64,000 nt of DNA. It comes from Affinundibacterium flavidum (lineage in GTDB: Bacteria > Pseudomonadota > Gammaproteobacteria > Burkholderiales > Burkholderiaceae_D). The notes beneath the pieces are model-generated. The model searched no databases. It saw nothing but the letters and a program-made list of their open reading frames with translations, and was not told the DNA's origin. The stretch covers positions 93,162 through 157,161 of the forward strand of contig NZ_JACOGA010000014.1 in assembly GCF_014284175.1 (NCBI RefSeq), written 5' to 3'. Made by a program: the position numbers and the translations under genes. Of the stretch, positions 25,951 through 35,166 are shown piece after piece. How positions within the stretch are numbered: position 1 is the first letter of the stretch; every line of letters starts with the position of its first letter.

Positions 25951-26009
25951 ATACAAAAACCTCGTTTTACAGTGTTCTGATGATATTATTTTGAGAATAC
26001 TGCAGATAT

Positions 26010-26016
26010 GAGGTGA
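26010..26016 (+). promoter_or_regulatory. Ribosome binding site that decides the next start
   Basis: GAGGTGA is fully complementary to the 16S rRNA 3' end and lies five bases before TTG 26022. The alternative GTG start at 26013 falls inside this site and therefore lacks its own. Confidence 0.6.
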
Positions 26017-26021
26017 GCACT

Positions 26022-26774
26022 TTGAAGTTTTCAGTTGGCATAAAGTCCCTGTTGTTGCAGTTGAGTTCTTTGTTGTCGACTTTTATATTGTTGAGTATTG
26101 CCTCATCTGTTTTTAAAATTTATTTTTCAGTTTTTGAACTGCTTTTTTTTCACGCTTGCCTTGCCGCATTCGCGGCATTCATTTTGAAATTTGATTGGTG
26201 GTGGTGGCTAATCCAATTTTCATTTCCATTGTTAGCCTATTTTTTGTCGGCTTTTAATATCTCTCCCTATGTTTACTTTCTTGTGCTGATTATTTTTTCG
26301 GCGCTTTTCTGGTCAACTTACAGGACGCAAGTTCCATATTATCCCTCGCGCTCCCAGTTATTGGAGCCTATATTGGAGTTGATTGTTCATCAGAAAAATT
26401 TGAAACTGGTTGATATTGGAAGTGGAATGGGGGGCTTGCTCATTAATTTATCCGCTAGACGCATTGACGGAGAGTTTTTTGGTGTGGAAATTGCGCCGCT
26501 TCCATGGCTGGTAAGTGTAGTGCGCAGCGTATTGGCAAAGTCAAAAGTGAGATTCAAATTTGGTGATTTTTATAGATTAAATTTCTCAGATTTTGATGTC
26601 GTATTTTGCTATTTATCTCCCGCCGCCATGCCATCCGTATGGGAAAAAGTGAAAACGGAAATGAGACCTGGCACGCTTTTTCTTAGCTATGAATTTATTG
26701 TTCCAAACATAACGCCAGATATTTCAATGGAGATTGATGTTGATGGTGGGTATTTGTATGGTTGGCGCATATAA
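26022..26774 (+). CDS. Membrane-anchored SAM-dependent methyltransferase-like protein
   Basis: A 250-residue protein with three to four hydrophobic segments in residues 8-97, rich in Phe/Trp (DWWWWLIQF), then a soluble Rossmann-type domain. DIGSGMGG at 131-138 is the SAM-binding motif I, FGVEIAP fits motif II, and FDVVFCYLSP near motif IV. The substrate cannot be read. It lies between flhC and motA, on the same strand, so a role in flagellar or envelope biology is possible but only inferred. The TTG start is chosen from the ribosome binding site; GTG 26013 would add three residues. Confidence 0.7.
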   Translation: MKFSVGIKSLLLQLSSLLSTFILLSIASSVFKIYFSVFELLFFHACLAAFAAFILKFDWWWWLIQFSFPLLAYFLSAFNISPYVYFLVLIIFSALFWSTYRTQVPYYPSRSQLLEPILELIVHQKNLKLVDIGSGMGGLLINLSARRIDGEFFGVEIAPLPWLVSVVRSVLAKSKVRFKFGDFYRLNFSDFDVVFCYLSPAAMPSVWEKVKTEMRPGTLFLSYEFIVPNITPDISMEIDVDGGYLYGWRI

Positions 26775-26908
26775 TGAAACAACAGAAATATATTTTTTGG
26801 GCAATATTTTGGAAAATGTTGTCTCTTGTTATGTGATCGCTGGTATTCTTAACTTATAGCTCGAAAACCATGGTAATTCGGGGTCAAACTGTTTAAGGAG
26901 TCTAACTC

Positions 26909-27769
26909 GTGCTAGTTATTGTGGGTTATATAGTCGTCTGTGGTTCGGTATTCGGTGGATTTGTGATGAGCGGTGGTCATTTAGCCGTTTTGTTTCAACC
27001 ACTCGAACTGTTGATGATTGGCGGTGCCGCAGTCGGTGCTTCTCTTGTTGGCAATAATTCCAAAACATTAAAGGCTTCACTTAAAGCATTGCCTGGCGTT
27101 TTAAAAGGCTCAAAATACAACAAGGCGCTCTATATGGAGTTAATGACCATGTTGTTTGATGTGCTAACAAAAATTCGTAAGGAAGGCTTGATGTCCATCG
27201 AGGGCGATATTGAAAAGCCTGAAGAAAGCCCACTTTTTAGTAAGTATTCTTTGGTCGTTTCTGATCACCATTTGATGGAGTTTTTGAGCGATTATCTCCG
27301 CTTAATGGTATCTGGAAATATGGATGCTTTTCAGATCGAAAATCTGATGGATAATGAGCTCGAAACTCATCATCATGAGGGCGCAATTCCGGCACACTTT
27401 ATTGCTAAATTGGGTGATGGATTGCCAGCGTTCGGTATTGTTGCGGCTGTGATGGGGGTGGTTCATACCATGGAATCGGTCGGCATTCCGCCTGCGGAAT
27501 TGGGTATCTTGATCGCACATGCTTTGGTCGGAACCTTCTTGGGTATTTTGCTTGCATATGGCTTTGTTGGGCCACTTTCCAGTTTGATGGAGCAAAATTT
27601 AGATGAATCGTCTAAAACATTTCAGTGCGTGAAGGTCACTCTGTTAGCGAGTCTGAATGGCTACGCGCCGGCACTTTCGGTCGAGTTTGGACGCAAGGTA
27701 CTTTATTCAACTGAGCGACCAACTTTCTCTGAGTTGGAAGATCACATTAAGCAATCTAAATCTAAATAG
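26909..27769 (+). CDS. motA: Flagellar motor stator protein MotA
   Basis: A 286-residue stator subunit with four membrane segments (about 1-22, 30-48, 168-190, 200-222) and a large cytoplasmic loop between the second and third that carries the charged residues touching FliG. GDGLPAFGIVAAVMGVVHTM is the conserved third segment, with the Pro needed for torque. The start is GTG 26909 with AAGGAG eight bases before. With the downstream motB it forms the proton-type MotA5B2 channel. A second, MotC-like stator subunit is encoded at 43466. Confidence 0.96.
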   Translation: MLVIVGYIVVCGSVFGGFVMSGGHLAVLFQPLELLMIGGAAVGASLVGNNSKTLKASLKALPGVLKGSKYNKALYMELMTMLFDVLTKIRKEGLMSIEGDIEKPEESPLFSKYSLVVSDHHLMEFLSDYLRLMVSGNMDAFQIENLMDNELETHHHEGAIPAHFIAKLGDGLPAFGIVAAVMGVVHTMESVGIPPAELGILIAHALVGTFLGILLAYGFVGPLSSLMEQNLDESSKTFQCVKVTLLASLNGYAPALSVEFGRKVLYSTERPTFSELEDHIKQSKSK

Positions 27770-27786
27770 ATAATTAACGAGTCGAT

Positions 27787-28701
27787 ATGGCAAACGAAGA
27801 ACTTCGCCCGATTATCGTAAAGCGAATTAAGAAAGTCGCTGGCGGCCATCATGGAGGCGCATGGAAAATTGCCTACGCCGATTTTGTGACGGCGATGATG
27901 GCGTTTTTCCTGTTGATGTGGTTATTGGGATCAACTGCGAAAGGCAATTTGCAAGGTATTGCTGAATACTTTCAAAACCCTTTAAAGGTTGCGATGTCGG
28001 GTGGCGATGGTAGTGGAGATAGTTCGAGTGTGATTAAAGGCGGCGGCAAAGATTTGTCACGCCGTGATGGACAGACAAAAAAAGGCGAAATTGAAGCGGT
28101 TAAGAAAACCTACAATTTGCAAGCAGCTGAAGCGGCGCTTGCGAGAGCAGATGCCGAACGTCTAAAGGGTTTGAAAAGCAAAATTGAAGCAGCGATTGAG
28201 TCAAGCCCGACCTTAAAACAATTTAAGAAGCAATTGTTGTTGGATATTACGACCGAAGGTCTGAGAATTCAAATTGTCGATGAAAAAAATCGTCCAATGT
28301 TCGCATCTGCAAAGGCTGATTTGCAACCGTACACCCGTGAAATCTTGCACGAAATTGGACTTGCTTTGAACGATGTCCCGAATCGCATTAGTTTGTCAGG
28401 ACATACCGATGCCGCACCGTATGGTAGCGGCGAAAAAGGTTACAGCAATTGGGAATTGTCGGCGGATAGGGCTAATGCATCTCGCCGCGAATTGATATAC
28501 GGTGGTATGGAAGAAGCAAAAGTATTAAGAATTGTGGGGCTATCGTCATCGGTCTTGTTTGATAAAGCCGACCCTCTTAATCCCATTAATCGTCGCATAA
28601 GTATTATCGTGATGAACAAAAAAGCTGAACAGTCGGCCTCGCAAGATGGCGGAGAAGTTGATTTAGGAAAAACGGTGGACATTCCTGTTGAAACAAAATA
28701 A
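27787..28701 (+). CDS. motB: Flagellar motor stator protein MotB
   Basis: A 304-residue partner of MotA. The single membrane helix contains YADFVTAMMAFFLLMWLL, whose Asp is the proton-binding residue. A plug/linker region with many charged residues follows, then a periplasmic OmpA/MotB peptidoglycan-binding domain (SLSGHTDAAPYG, NWELSADRANASRREL, NRRISIIV). It starts 17 bases after motA. The Asp and the peptidoglycan domain support a working stator anchor. Confidence 0.96.
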   Translation: MANEELRPIIVKRIKKVAGGHHGGAWKIAYADFVTAMMAFFLLMWLLGSTAKGNLQGIAEYFQNPLKVAMSGGDGSGDSSSVIKGGGKDLSRRDGQTKKGEIEAVKKTYNLQAAEAALARADAERLKGLKSKIEAAIESSPTLKQFKKQLLLDITTEGLRIQIVDEKNRPMFASAKADLQPYTREILHEIGLALNDVPNRISLSGHTDAAPYGSGEKGYSNWELSADRANASRRELIYGGMEEAKVLRIVGLSSSVLFDKADPLNPINRRISIIVMNKKAEQSASQDGGEVDLGKTVDIPVETK

Positions 28702-28764
28702 TAAGTTGGTTTATCAAATGCAATAGATATCGCAAAAGATAGTTTGCAGAATGGGACGCTGAAG

Positions 28765-29313
28765 ATGTCGAAGAGAAAAAACTTGGGCTCACAAGTTAAA
28801 CAGCTTTTATCTGGTGTTTCGGATCACGGTGTCGCGCATTTACTTGAGGTTGAAACCGACCTGGTTCAAACCACGATACTGCTAGCCGAGGCCATCGAAA
28901 AGTTGGGCGAAAATTTTCTGGATTTGCATACCTCAATTACCTCACAAGAAGAGCAAATTCTTGAGTTGGTTAATACCGGCCTTATTCCCCAGGTTAGTAT
29001 CGAAAAGCTGGCAAAAATCCAATCAGATATCGCGACGCATATTAATTTGGCAGTGACTAGCCTTCAATTTCAAGATTTGACGAGCCAATTGATTTCCAGA
29101 ACTGTGCAGCGTAGTGTCGGTTTGCGTGAATTGCTTTCTACATTGGATATGGTTGGTAACGTCATTCCAGTCGATGGCGAGACTGAAGAGATTTCCGCGG
29201 TACTGACTGAAATTACTGAAAAATTAGAACAGCAGAGTGTTGAATTGAAGAGCCTGCTGCGTAAGACAGTGAATCAGCAACACTTGGACAGTGGTGACAT
29301 TGAGTTATTTTGA
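28765..29313 (+). CDS. CheZ-like chemotaxis phosphatase candidate
   Basis: A 182-residue, almost wholly helical protein. In the middle QFQDLTSQL (residues 101-109) matches the active site of CheZ, QDFQDLTGQV, including the Asp and Gln of the DxxxQ motif (here D104 and Q108) that dephosphorylate CheY-P. The last residues GDIELF are acidic and hydrophobic, like the CheY-binding tail of CheZ. It lies between motB and cheY, while no canonical cheZ is present after the second cheY. The frame extends to TTG 28744, but ATG 28765 gives the more natural start. Function is inferred from the motif; overall similarity to CheZ looks low. Confidence 0.65.
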   Translation: MSKRKNLGSQVKQLLSGVSDHGVAHLLEVETDLVQTTILLAEAIEKLGENFLDLHTSITSQEEQILELVNTGLIPQVSIEKLAKIQSDIATHINLAVTSLQFQDLTSQLISRTVQRSVGLRELLSTLDMVGNVIPVDGETEEISAVLTEITEKLEQQSVELKSLLRKTVNQQHLDSGDIELF

Positions 29314-29372
29314 GTATGAGTTTGAGCTAAATTGAGTTAAGAGTTTTTACGATTTTTCTGAATGGAGTAATG

Positions 29373-29738
29373 ATGGCCAAAACAATTTTAGCGGTAGATG
29401 ATTCCGGATCTCTGCGCCAAATGGTTGCATTTAGTTTGAAGGCTGCTGGTTATCAAGTGATCGAGGCTGTCGATGGTCAGGATGGGCTAGAGAAAGCGAA
29501 GAACCAAGTCGTGGATTTGGTGCTGACGGATCAAAATATGCCACGCATGGATGGCCTGACTTTGATTAAATCTTTGCGCGCTTTAGCGACTTATCAGCGT
29601 GTTCCTATTTTGATGTTGACCACTGAATCGAGTGACGACATGAAGGCGAAGGGACGTGCTGCTGGTGCAAATGGTTGGTTGGTTAAGCCCTTTGATCCGC
29701 AGAAACTAACAGAAGTTGTAAAAAAAGTGATCGGTTGA
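29373..29738 (+). CDS. Single-domain response regulator, CheY-like (1)
   Basis: A 121-residue receiver domain. The acidic pocket is Asp9-Asp10 and the phosphorylation site is Asp53 in LTDQNMP; Thr in LTTES and Lys in VKPFDP complete the active site. No output domain is present. It sits directly before cheA, with a second, different CheY further down, so one may act at the motor and the other as a phosphate sink or adaptor. GGAG five bases before ATG 29373 favours it over the ATG at 29370. Confidence 0.9.
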   Translation: MAKTILAVDDSGSLRQMVAFSLKAAGYQVIEAVDGQDGLEKAKNQVVDLVLTDQNMPRMDGLTLIKSLRALATYQRVPILMLTTESSDDMKAKGRAAGANGWLVKPFDPQKLTEVVKKVIG

Positions 29739-29786
29739 TTCATCGTTGTAACGATCAGGTATTCGTGTAAAAAACGGGGTGAAATA

Positions 29787-31838
29787 ATGACGATTGACAT
29801 GAGTCAGTTCTTTCAAGTTTTTTTTGATGAGGCTGAAGAACTTCTCGCTGAAAAAGAGAAGTTGCTGCTAGGTGTTGATATTTCCTCTCCAGATCCAGAA
29901 GATTTGAATGCTATTTTTCGCGCCGCACATTCAATCAAAGGCGGTGCGTCGACATTTGGCCTCACAGATATGACTGAGGTGACGCATATTCTAGAATCTT
30001 TGTTAGACAAAATTCGCAAAGGGGAAATGCATCTAACCGCAGAACATGTTGATGCATTCTTGGCTGCGAAAGATATTCTGAAGATGCAATTAGATGGGCA
30101 TCGCTTGGGTGCTGTCGTTGATCTCGATGCTGTCGGCGATGTCAGAATGTTGTTGCAATCATTTGTGCAAGATGAAATTGCGCCCAAGGCTGCGCCAGCA
30201 ATTAGTTTGGCACCGATTGGCAATGCAAGTGAAAGCAACGAGAAGTATCAGTATTGTTTTAGAGTCAGCTTTAAAGATGTTCGCCCATCAGATTTGGGCG
30301 TACTCAATTCGGAATTAGGCTTGCTCGGCAAGGCCCACAGTGAAAAATCGCCTCAGGGACAAGATTCAATCGTATTGCAAACGAATGGTTCAGAAGACGA
30401 TATTTTTGCCGTATGTTCATTCATTGTTGATGCCGACAAAATGGAGATTGCCCGGGAAGAGGTTCCTGCAGATTCTGGATCGCAAAAATCTTTAAGTGAA
30501 GATGAGTTGGGCTATGGCTTTTTTGAACCAATAGAATCGATGTTCCCACCCCTTGAGGGGAAAGATGTTTCTGCCACGACTAAGCCAGAAGTTGAAGATC
30601 TTGGGGCGCCTGATTTGTCCGGTAAGAATGGTAAGTCAGCACCGAAAAAAGAAGTCGAAAAACACGCAGGAAATCAAGAGTCAACGACGATTCGTGTAGG
30701 CATAGAAAAAGTCGATCAAATTATCAATTTGATTGGCGAATTGGTGATTACGCAAGCGATGTTGACGCAACGAACCCAAGATCTTGATCCAGTATCCAAC
30801 GAGCGTTTGCTTAGCAGTGTCGCGCACTTGACGAGAAATACGCGCGATTTGCAAGAAGCTGTGATGTCAATCCGTATGATGCCCATGGACTACGTGTTTT
30901 CTAGATTTCCACGTATGGTGCGAGACTTGGCGAACAAGTTAGGTAAGAAAGTTGAATTCGTTACCTACGGTGCGTCGACAGAATTAGATAAAGGATTGAT
31001 TGAACGAATAGTTGACCCGCTAACGCATTTGGTACGTAACAGTATTGACCACGGCATAGAAATGCCATCCACACGCCTTGAAAGTGGAAAAAGTGAGGCC
31101 GGGAAATTATCGCTTTCAGCAGTACATCAAGGTGGAAATATCGTTATTGAAGTAAGTGATGATGGCGGCGGATTAAATCGTGAAAGAATTTTGTCCAAGG
31201 CAAAGCAAAATGGATTAACAGTTTCAGATTCAATGTCTGATTCCGATGTCTGGCAACTTATATTTGCCCCAGGATTTTCGACCGCAGAAGTCGTCACAGA
31301 TGTATCTGGTCGTGGCGTCGGGATGGATGTGGTTAAACGAAATATTACTCAGATGGGTGGTGTCGTCGACATTCGCTCCGCAAAAGGTTTTGGTACAACA
31401 ATTACGATTTCCTTGCCGCTTACGCTGGCTATTTTGGATGGTATGTCGATCAAGGTAGGCGAGGAAATTTACATATTGCCGCTAGGCTTTGTGGTGGAAT
31501 CTCTACAGCCAGAGCGTGAGGATATTAAAGAAATTAAGGGCAAAGGTCGTGTAATCAAAATTCGCCAAGAATATTTGCCACTGATCCCCTTATTTGAAAC
31601 GTTTAATATTCTCCCTAAGCATACGGATCCTTCCGACGGTATTACTGTCATTGTTGAAGTCGATGGTAAAAAGGCTGCATTATTTGTCGATGACTTGGTC
31701 GGACAACAACAAGTTGTCGTGAAAAATATCGAATCAAATTATCGAAAAATACCAGGGATTTCTGGAGCAACGATTTTGGGCGACGGTGGCGTGTCATTTA
31801 TTCTGGACGTGGCCGCGTTGTTGCGCTCGGTTAAATAA
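29787..31838 (+). CDS. cheA: Chemotaxis histidine kinase CheA
   Basis: A 683-residue kinase. The HPt domain carries the phosphorylated His48 (RAAHSIKGGA). A possible P2 domain lies at about 150-225. After a linker, the dimerisation domain starts near 298 (VGIEKVDQIINLIGEL), followed by the ATPase domain with N box HLVRNSIDHGIE, G boxes DDGGGL and GRGVGMDVV, and the CheW-like P5 domain at the end (YILPLGFVVESLQ). All parts needed for receptor-controlled phosphorylation of CheY and CheB are present. It lies 48 bases after cheY. Confidence 0.97.
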   Translation: MTIDMSQFFQVFFDEAEELLAEKEKLLLGVDISSPDPEDLNAIFRAAHSIKGGASTFGLTDMTEVTHILESLLDKIRKGEMHLTAEHVDAFLAAKDILKMQLDGHRLGAVVDLDAVGDVRMLLQSFVQDEIAPKAAPAISLAPIGNASESNEKYQYCFRVSFKDVRPSDLGVLNSELGLLGKAHSEKSPQGQDSIVLQTNGSEDDIFAVCSFIVDADKMEIAREEVPADSGSQKSLSEDELGYGFFEPIESMFPPLEGKDVSATTKPEVEDLGAPDLSGKNGKSAPKKEVEKHAGNQESTTIRVGIEKVDQIINLIGELVITQAMLTQRTQDLDPVSNERLLSSVAHLTRNTRDLQEAVMSIRMMPMDYVFSRFPRMVRDLANKLGKKVEFVTYGASTELDKGLIERIVDPLTHLVRNSIDHGIEMPSTRLESGKSEAGKLSLSAVHQGGNIVIEVSDDGGGLNRERILSKAKQNGLTVSDSMSDSDVWQLIFAPGFSTAEVVTDVSGRGVGMDVVKRNITQMGGVVDIRSAKGFGTTITISLPLTLAILDGMSIKVGEEIYILPLGFVVESLQPEREDIKEIKGKGRVIKIRQEYLPLIPLFETFNILPKHTDPSDGITVIVEVDGKKAALFVDDLVGQQQVVVKNIESNYRKIPGISGATILGDGGVSFILDVAALLRSVK

Positions 31839-31871
31839 ATTCAGAGCTAACAAGATTTAAGAGGAAAAATC

Positions 31872-32378
31872 ATGATGCAAAACACTGACAACCTAAGTAA
31901 AAAAACGCAAGCTGAAGGCGGCGAAATTGCCACCAACGAATTTTTGGCGTTTACGCTTGGGAACGAGGAATATGGAATTGATATTCTTAAAGTGCAGGAA
32001 ATTCGCGGTTATGAAGCAGTGACTAGGATCGCCAATGCGCCTGAATTTCTGAAGGGTGTAATTAATCTTCGCGGGATTATTGTTCCCATCGTTGATATGC
32101 GTATCAAATTTAATCTTGGAACGCCTACCTACGATCAATTGACCGTGGTTATTATTCTAAATATTGGGGCGCGTGTGGTCGGCATGGTTGTAGACAGTGT
32201 TTCCGATGTGATGACATTGCTGCCAGAGCAGGTTCGTCCAGCCCCAGAGATGAATACAACTTTTAATGACGATTTCTTGATTGGTTTGGGCACGCTTGAG
32301 GAACGTATGTTGATCTTGGTCGATATTGAAAAGTTGATGTCAAGTCCGGAGATGGGATTGACGGATCACGCTGAGTAA
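31872..32378 (+). CDS. cheW: Chemotaxis coupling protein CheW
   Basis: A 168-residue adaptor that links methyl-accepting receptors to CheA. The SH3-like fold is marked by FTLGNEEYGIDILKVQEI, NAPEFLKGVINLRGIIVPIVDMR and VDSVSDVMTL. GAGGAAAA before the two neighbouring ATGs (31872 and 31875) supports either; the first is used. It follows cheA by 33 bases and precedes cheR. Confidence 0.96.
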   Translation: MMQNTDNLSKKTQAEGGEIATNEFLAFTLGNEEYGIDILKVQEIRGYEAVTRIANAPEFLKGVINLRGIIVPIVDMRIKFNLGTPTYDQLTVVIILNIGARVVGMVVDSVSDVMTLLPEQVRPAPEMNTTFNDDFLIGLGTLEERMLILVDIEKLMSSPEMGLTDHAE

Positions 32379-32424
32379 AGCAACGCTAATTGAAGATGCA
32401 GTTCAAATAAAGTAGGAATATCGA

Positions 32425-33312
32425 ATGGCAAAGCCCGCGGATCGATCTGAAGGGGAAAAAGAGTTTATGTTTAATCACAAGGACTTTGATCGTGTGCGTG
32501 GTCTGATTTATCAACGTGCTGGAATTTCCTTATCTGATAGTAAACAAGAAATGGTTTACAGTCGATTGGCACGGCGCTTGAGAGCGACTGGCTTAAATTC
32601 GTTCTCAACCTATCTCGATATGTTGGAGCGCGAAAGTAATAGCGGTGAGTGGGAGGCATTTACTAACGCGCTGACCACAAATTTAACTTCTTTTTTTCGG
32701 GAGGAACATCATTTCCCTATTTTGGCCGAGCATATCAAGAAAAAAAATGGTCACTTGAGAGTGTGGTGTTCTGCTAGTTCGACTGGAGAAGAACCGTATT
32801 CAATTGCGATTTGCATTTGCGAGGCTTTAGGAACCATCAAGCCAAACTTAGAAATTATTGCCACCGATATCGATACAAATGTTTTAGCAGTTGCGGCAAG
32901 AGGTGTTTATAACGCTGACAGAATTGAAAAACTCCCAAACGATATCGTACGTAAATATTTTTTGAGAGGGCGTGGGAAGAACGAAGGTTCTGTTCTGGTT
33001 CGACCGGAATTGCGAAACTTAATTAGTTTTGAGTCGCTCAATTTGTTAGAGGATCGCTGGAGCCTTAGCGGTGAATTTGATGCGATTTTTTGTAGAAATG
33101 TGATGATTTATTTCGACAAACCTACGCAGTCGAGTATTTTGAAAAAGTTTGTTCCCTTACTAAAATCAGATGGATTATTGTTTGCAGGACATTCGGAGAA
33201 TTTTCTGTACGTTTCTGATGATTTTAAGTTGCGTGGTAAAACAGTTTATGTGTTGGCGAGTCAAGAAGATAAGCGTAAAAAATCGAATTCTTATGACTTA
33301 AATAAAGGTTGA
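32425..33312 (+). CDS. cheR: Chemotaxis receptor methyltransferase CheR
   Basis: A 295-residue SAM-dependent enzyme that methylates glutamates on chemoreceptors during adaptation. The N-terminal helical domain (DFDRVRGLIYQRAGISLSD) is followed by the catalytic domain with WCSASSTGEEPYSIAI as SAM motif, IIATDID, and FCRNVMIYFD. The C-terminus has no receptor-tethering or TPR extension. Only three bases separate it from cheD. Confidence 0.97.
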   Translation: MAKPADRSEGEKEFMFNHKDFDRVRGLIYQRAGISLSDSKQEMVYSRLARRLRATGLNSFSTYLDMLERESNSGEWEAFTNALTTNLTSFFREEHHFPILAEHIKKKNGHLRVWCSASSTGEEPYSIAICICEALGTIKPNLEIIATDIDTNVLAVAARGVYNADRIEKLPNDIVRKYFLRGRGKNEGSVLVRPELRNLISFESLNLLEDRWSLSGEFDAIFCRNVMIYFDKPTQSSILKKFVPLLKSDGLLFAGHSENFLYVSDDFKLRGKTVYVLASQEDKRKKSNSYDLNKG

Positions 33313-33315
33313 TCC

Positions 33316-33924
33316 ATGAGTCAGTTTAGTGAAGAACACTTTGCCACCAACGTTTATTACGATCGCACTTTTGACTGCGATGCGGCGAAGATCCTGCCAG
33401 GTGAATTTTATTTCACTGGCAAAGACATGTTGATTGTGACTGTGTTGGGATCATGCGTTTCCGCTTGTATTCGGGACCGCGTGTCGGGCGTCGGTGGCAT
33501 GAACCATTTTATGCTGCCTGACGGTGGTGAAAATTCGGATAACCCAGTCTCTGCTTCCATGCGATATGGAACTTATGCGATGGAAGTGCTGATCAATGAA
33601 CTATTGAAGGCGGGCGCACGTCGAGAGAATATGGAAGCAAAAGTTTTTGGTGGCGGCAATGTGTTGCGTGGATTTACCGCGATCAACGTTGGTGAAAGAA
33701 ATGCCAAATTTGTACTCGATTATTTGCGCATGGAGAGAATGAGAGTCATCGCCGAGGATCTGAATGACATTTATCCTCGCAAAGTTTATTTTTTTCCGCG
33801 TACGGGTAAAGTCTTAGTGAAGAAGCTTAAAGTTGAACATAACGATACACTGAAAAAACGCGAGCTCGACTACGCAAGTCGATTGAAAAGTGCACCTGTT
33901 GGTGGCGATGTCGACTTGTTTTGA
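33316..33924 (+). CDS. cheD: Chemoreceptor glutamine deamidase CheD
   Basis: A 202-residue enzyme that deamidates specific receptor glutamines. The catalytic Cys47 is in LGSCVSACIRD and His64 in GGMNHFMLP; EAKVFGGGNVL is also diagnostic. The C-terminus ends in GGDVDLF, similar to the GDIELF end of the CheZ-like protein at 28765, which suggests that both tails may bind the same partner. It lies within the che operon between cheR and cheB. Confidence 0.96.
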   Translation: MSQFSEEHFATNVYYDRTFDCDAAKILPGEFYFTGKDMLIVTVLGSCVSACIRDRVSGVGGMNHFMLPDGGENSDNPVSASMRYGTYAMEVLINELLKAGARRENMEAKVFGGGNVLRGFTAINVGERNAKFVLDYLRMERMRVIAEDLNDIYPRKVYFFPRTGKVLVKKLKVEHNDTLKKRELDYASRLKSAPVGGDVDLF

Positions 33925-33991
33925 TTTGATTGATTAAATGATTAGACCGAGATTTCTCCAATAGTGGGGAATTGTGTACGGTGAGGGCAGA

Positions 33992-35068
33992 ATGAAAATT
34001 AAGGTATTAATTATTGATGATTCTGCGCTGATACGAAGTATCTTGAGCGAGATTATTCGACAACAAAGTGACATGGAAGTCGTTGGTGTTGCACCGGATC
34101 CATTGGTCGCTAGGGAATTAATTAAGCAATGCAATCCCGACGTGTTGACTTTGGATGTAGAGATGCCAAAAATGGATGGGCTTGATTTTCTCGAAAAGTT
34201 GATGCGACTCCGACCAATGCCTGTAATTATGGTGTCGTCATTGACCGAGCGAGGCTCAGAAATTACTATGCGCGCACTGGAATTGGGGGCGGTTGATTTT
34301 GTAACTAAGCCAAAGCTCTCGATTCAAAGTGGAATGCTGGAATATGCCCATGTTATTACGGATAAAATACGGGCGGCTTCAAAGGCTAAAATTCGAGCAA
34401 GATCGCATGTTGCAGGAGTCGCTGGTACTCATGCCCCGTCTGTATTGCCGTCGGTCAGAAATCCTCTCGTCAGTAGTGAAAAACTTATTATTGTAGGTGC
34501 CTCAACTGGCGGAACTGAAGCGATTAAGAACTTTTTAAGTCAAATGCCATCAGACTGCCCTGGAATTCTCATCACGCAACATATGCCAGAAGGATTTACC
34601 AAGTCTTTTGCAAAACGTTTAGATGGACTATGCAAAATTTCGGTATCGGAGGCTGAGGGTGGTGAGCGTATTTTGCCTGGACATGCATATATTGCCCCTG
34701 GACATTCTCATTTGTTATTGGCCCGCAGTGGTGCAAACTATGTGACCGAAATTAATGATGGCCCACCTGTCAATCGACACAGGCCTTCGGTCGATGTTTT
34801 GTTCCGGTCGGCAGCGAAATTTGCAGGTAAGAATGCAGTTGGTGTGATTTTGACTGGAATGGGAAAAGATGGCGCTGAAGGTATGCTTGAAATGAAAAAT
34901 GCCGGTGCATTTAATTTCGCCCAAGACGAAGCCAGTTGTGTAGTATTTGGAATGCCAAGAGAGGCAATTGCGATTGGCGCCGTTAATGATATTGCACCAC
35001 TCAATGAGTTGCCGCACCGAGTATTGCAATATTTAGATCAACATGGCAGCCGCGCGTTGCGGGTTTAG
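33992..35068 (+). CDS. cheB: Chemotaxis methylesterase CheB
   Basis: A 358-residue response regulator that removes methyl groups from chemoreceptors. The receiver domain has DDS at 9-11 and phosphorylated Asp55 in LDVEMPKMDG. After a linker, the esterase domain has catalytic Ser171 (GASTGGTEAI), His197 (TQHMP) and Asp in GMGKDGAEGM. The frame extends to GTG 33974, but ATG 33992, with GAGGG nine bases before it, gives MKIKVLIIDDSA, the usual start. Confidence 0.96.
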   Translation: MKIKVLIIDDSALIRSILSEIIRQQSDMEVVGVAPDPLVARELIKQCNPDVLTLDVEMPKMDGLDFLEKLMRLRPMPVIMVSSLTERGSEITMRALELGAVDFVTKPKLSIQSGMLEYAHVITDKIRAASKAKIRARSHVAGVAGTHAPSVLPSVRNPLVSSEKLIIVGASTGGTEAIKNFLSQMPSDCPGILITQHMPEGFTKSFAKRLDGLCKISVSEAEGGERILPGHAYIAPGHSHLLLARSGANYVTEINDGPPVNRHRPSVDVLFRSAAKFAGKNAVGVILTGMGKDGAEGMLEMKNAGAFNFAQDEASCVVFGMPREAIAIGAVNDIAPLNELPHRVLQYLDQHGSRALRV

Positions 35069-35166
35069 CGTATGAAATGTGGTAATGGACGTAAATGATG
35101 TACCAAAAGAAGTTTATATAACCGATAATATGTATTACCGCCCTTTGTGATTTTATGGAGTAAGTT

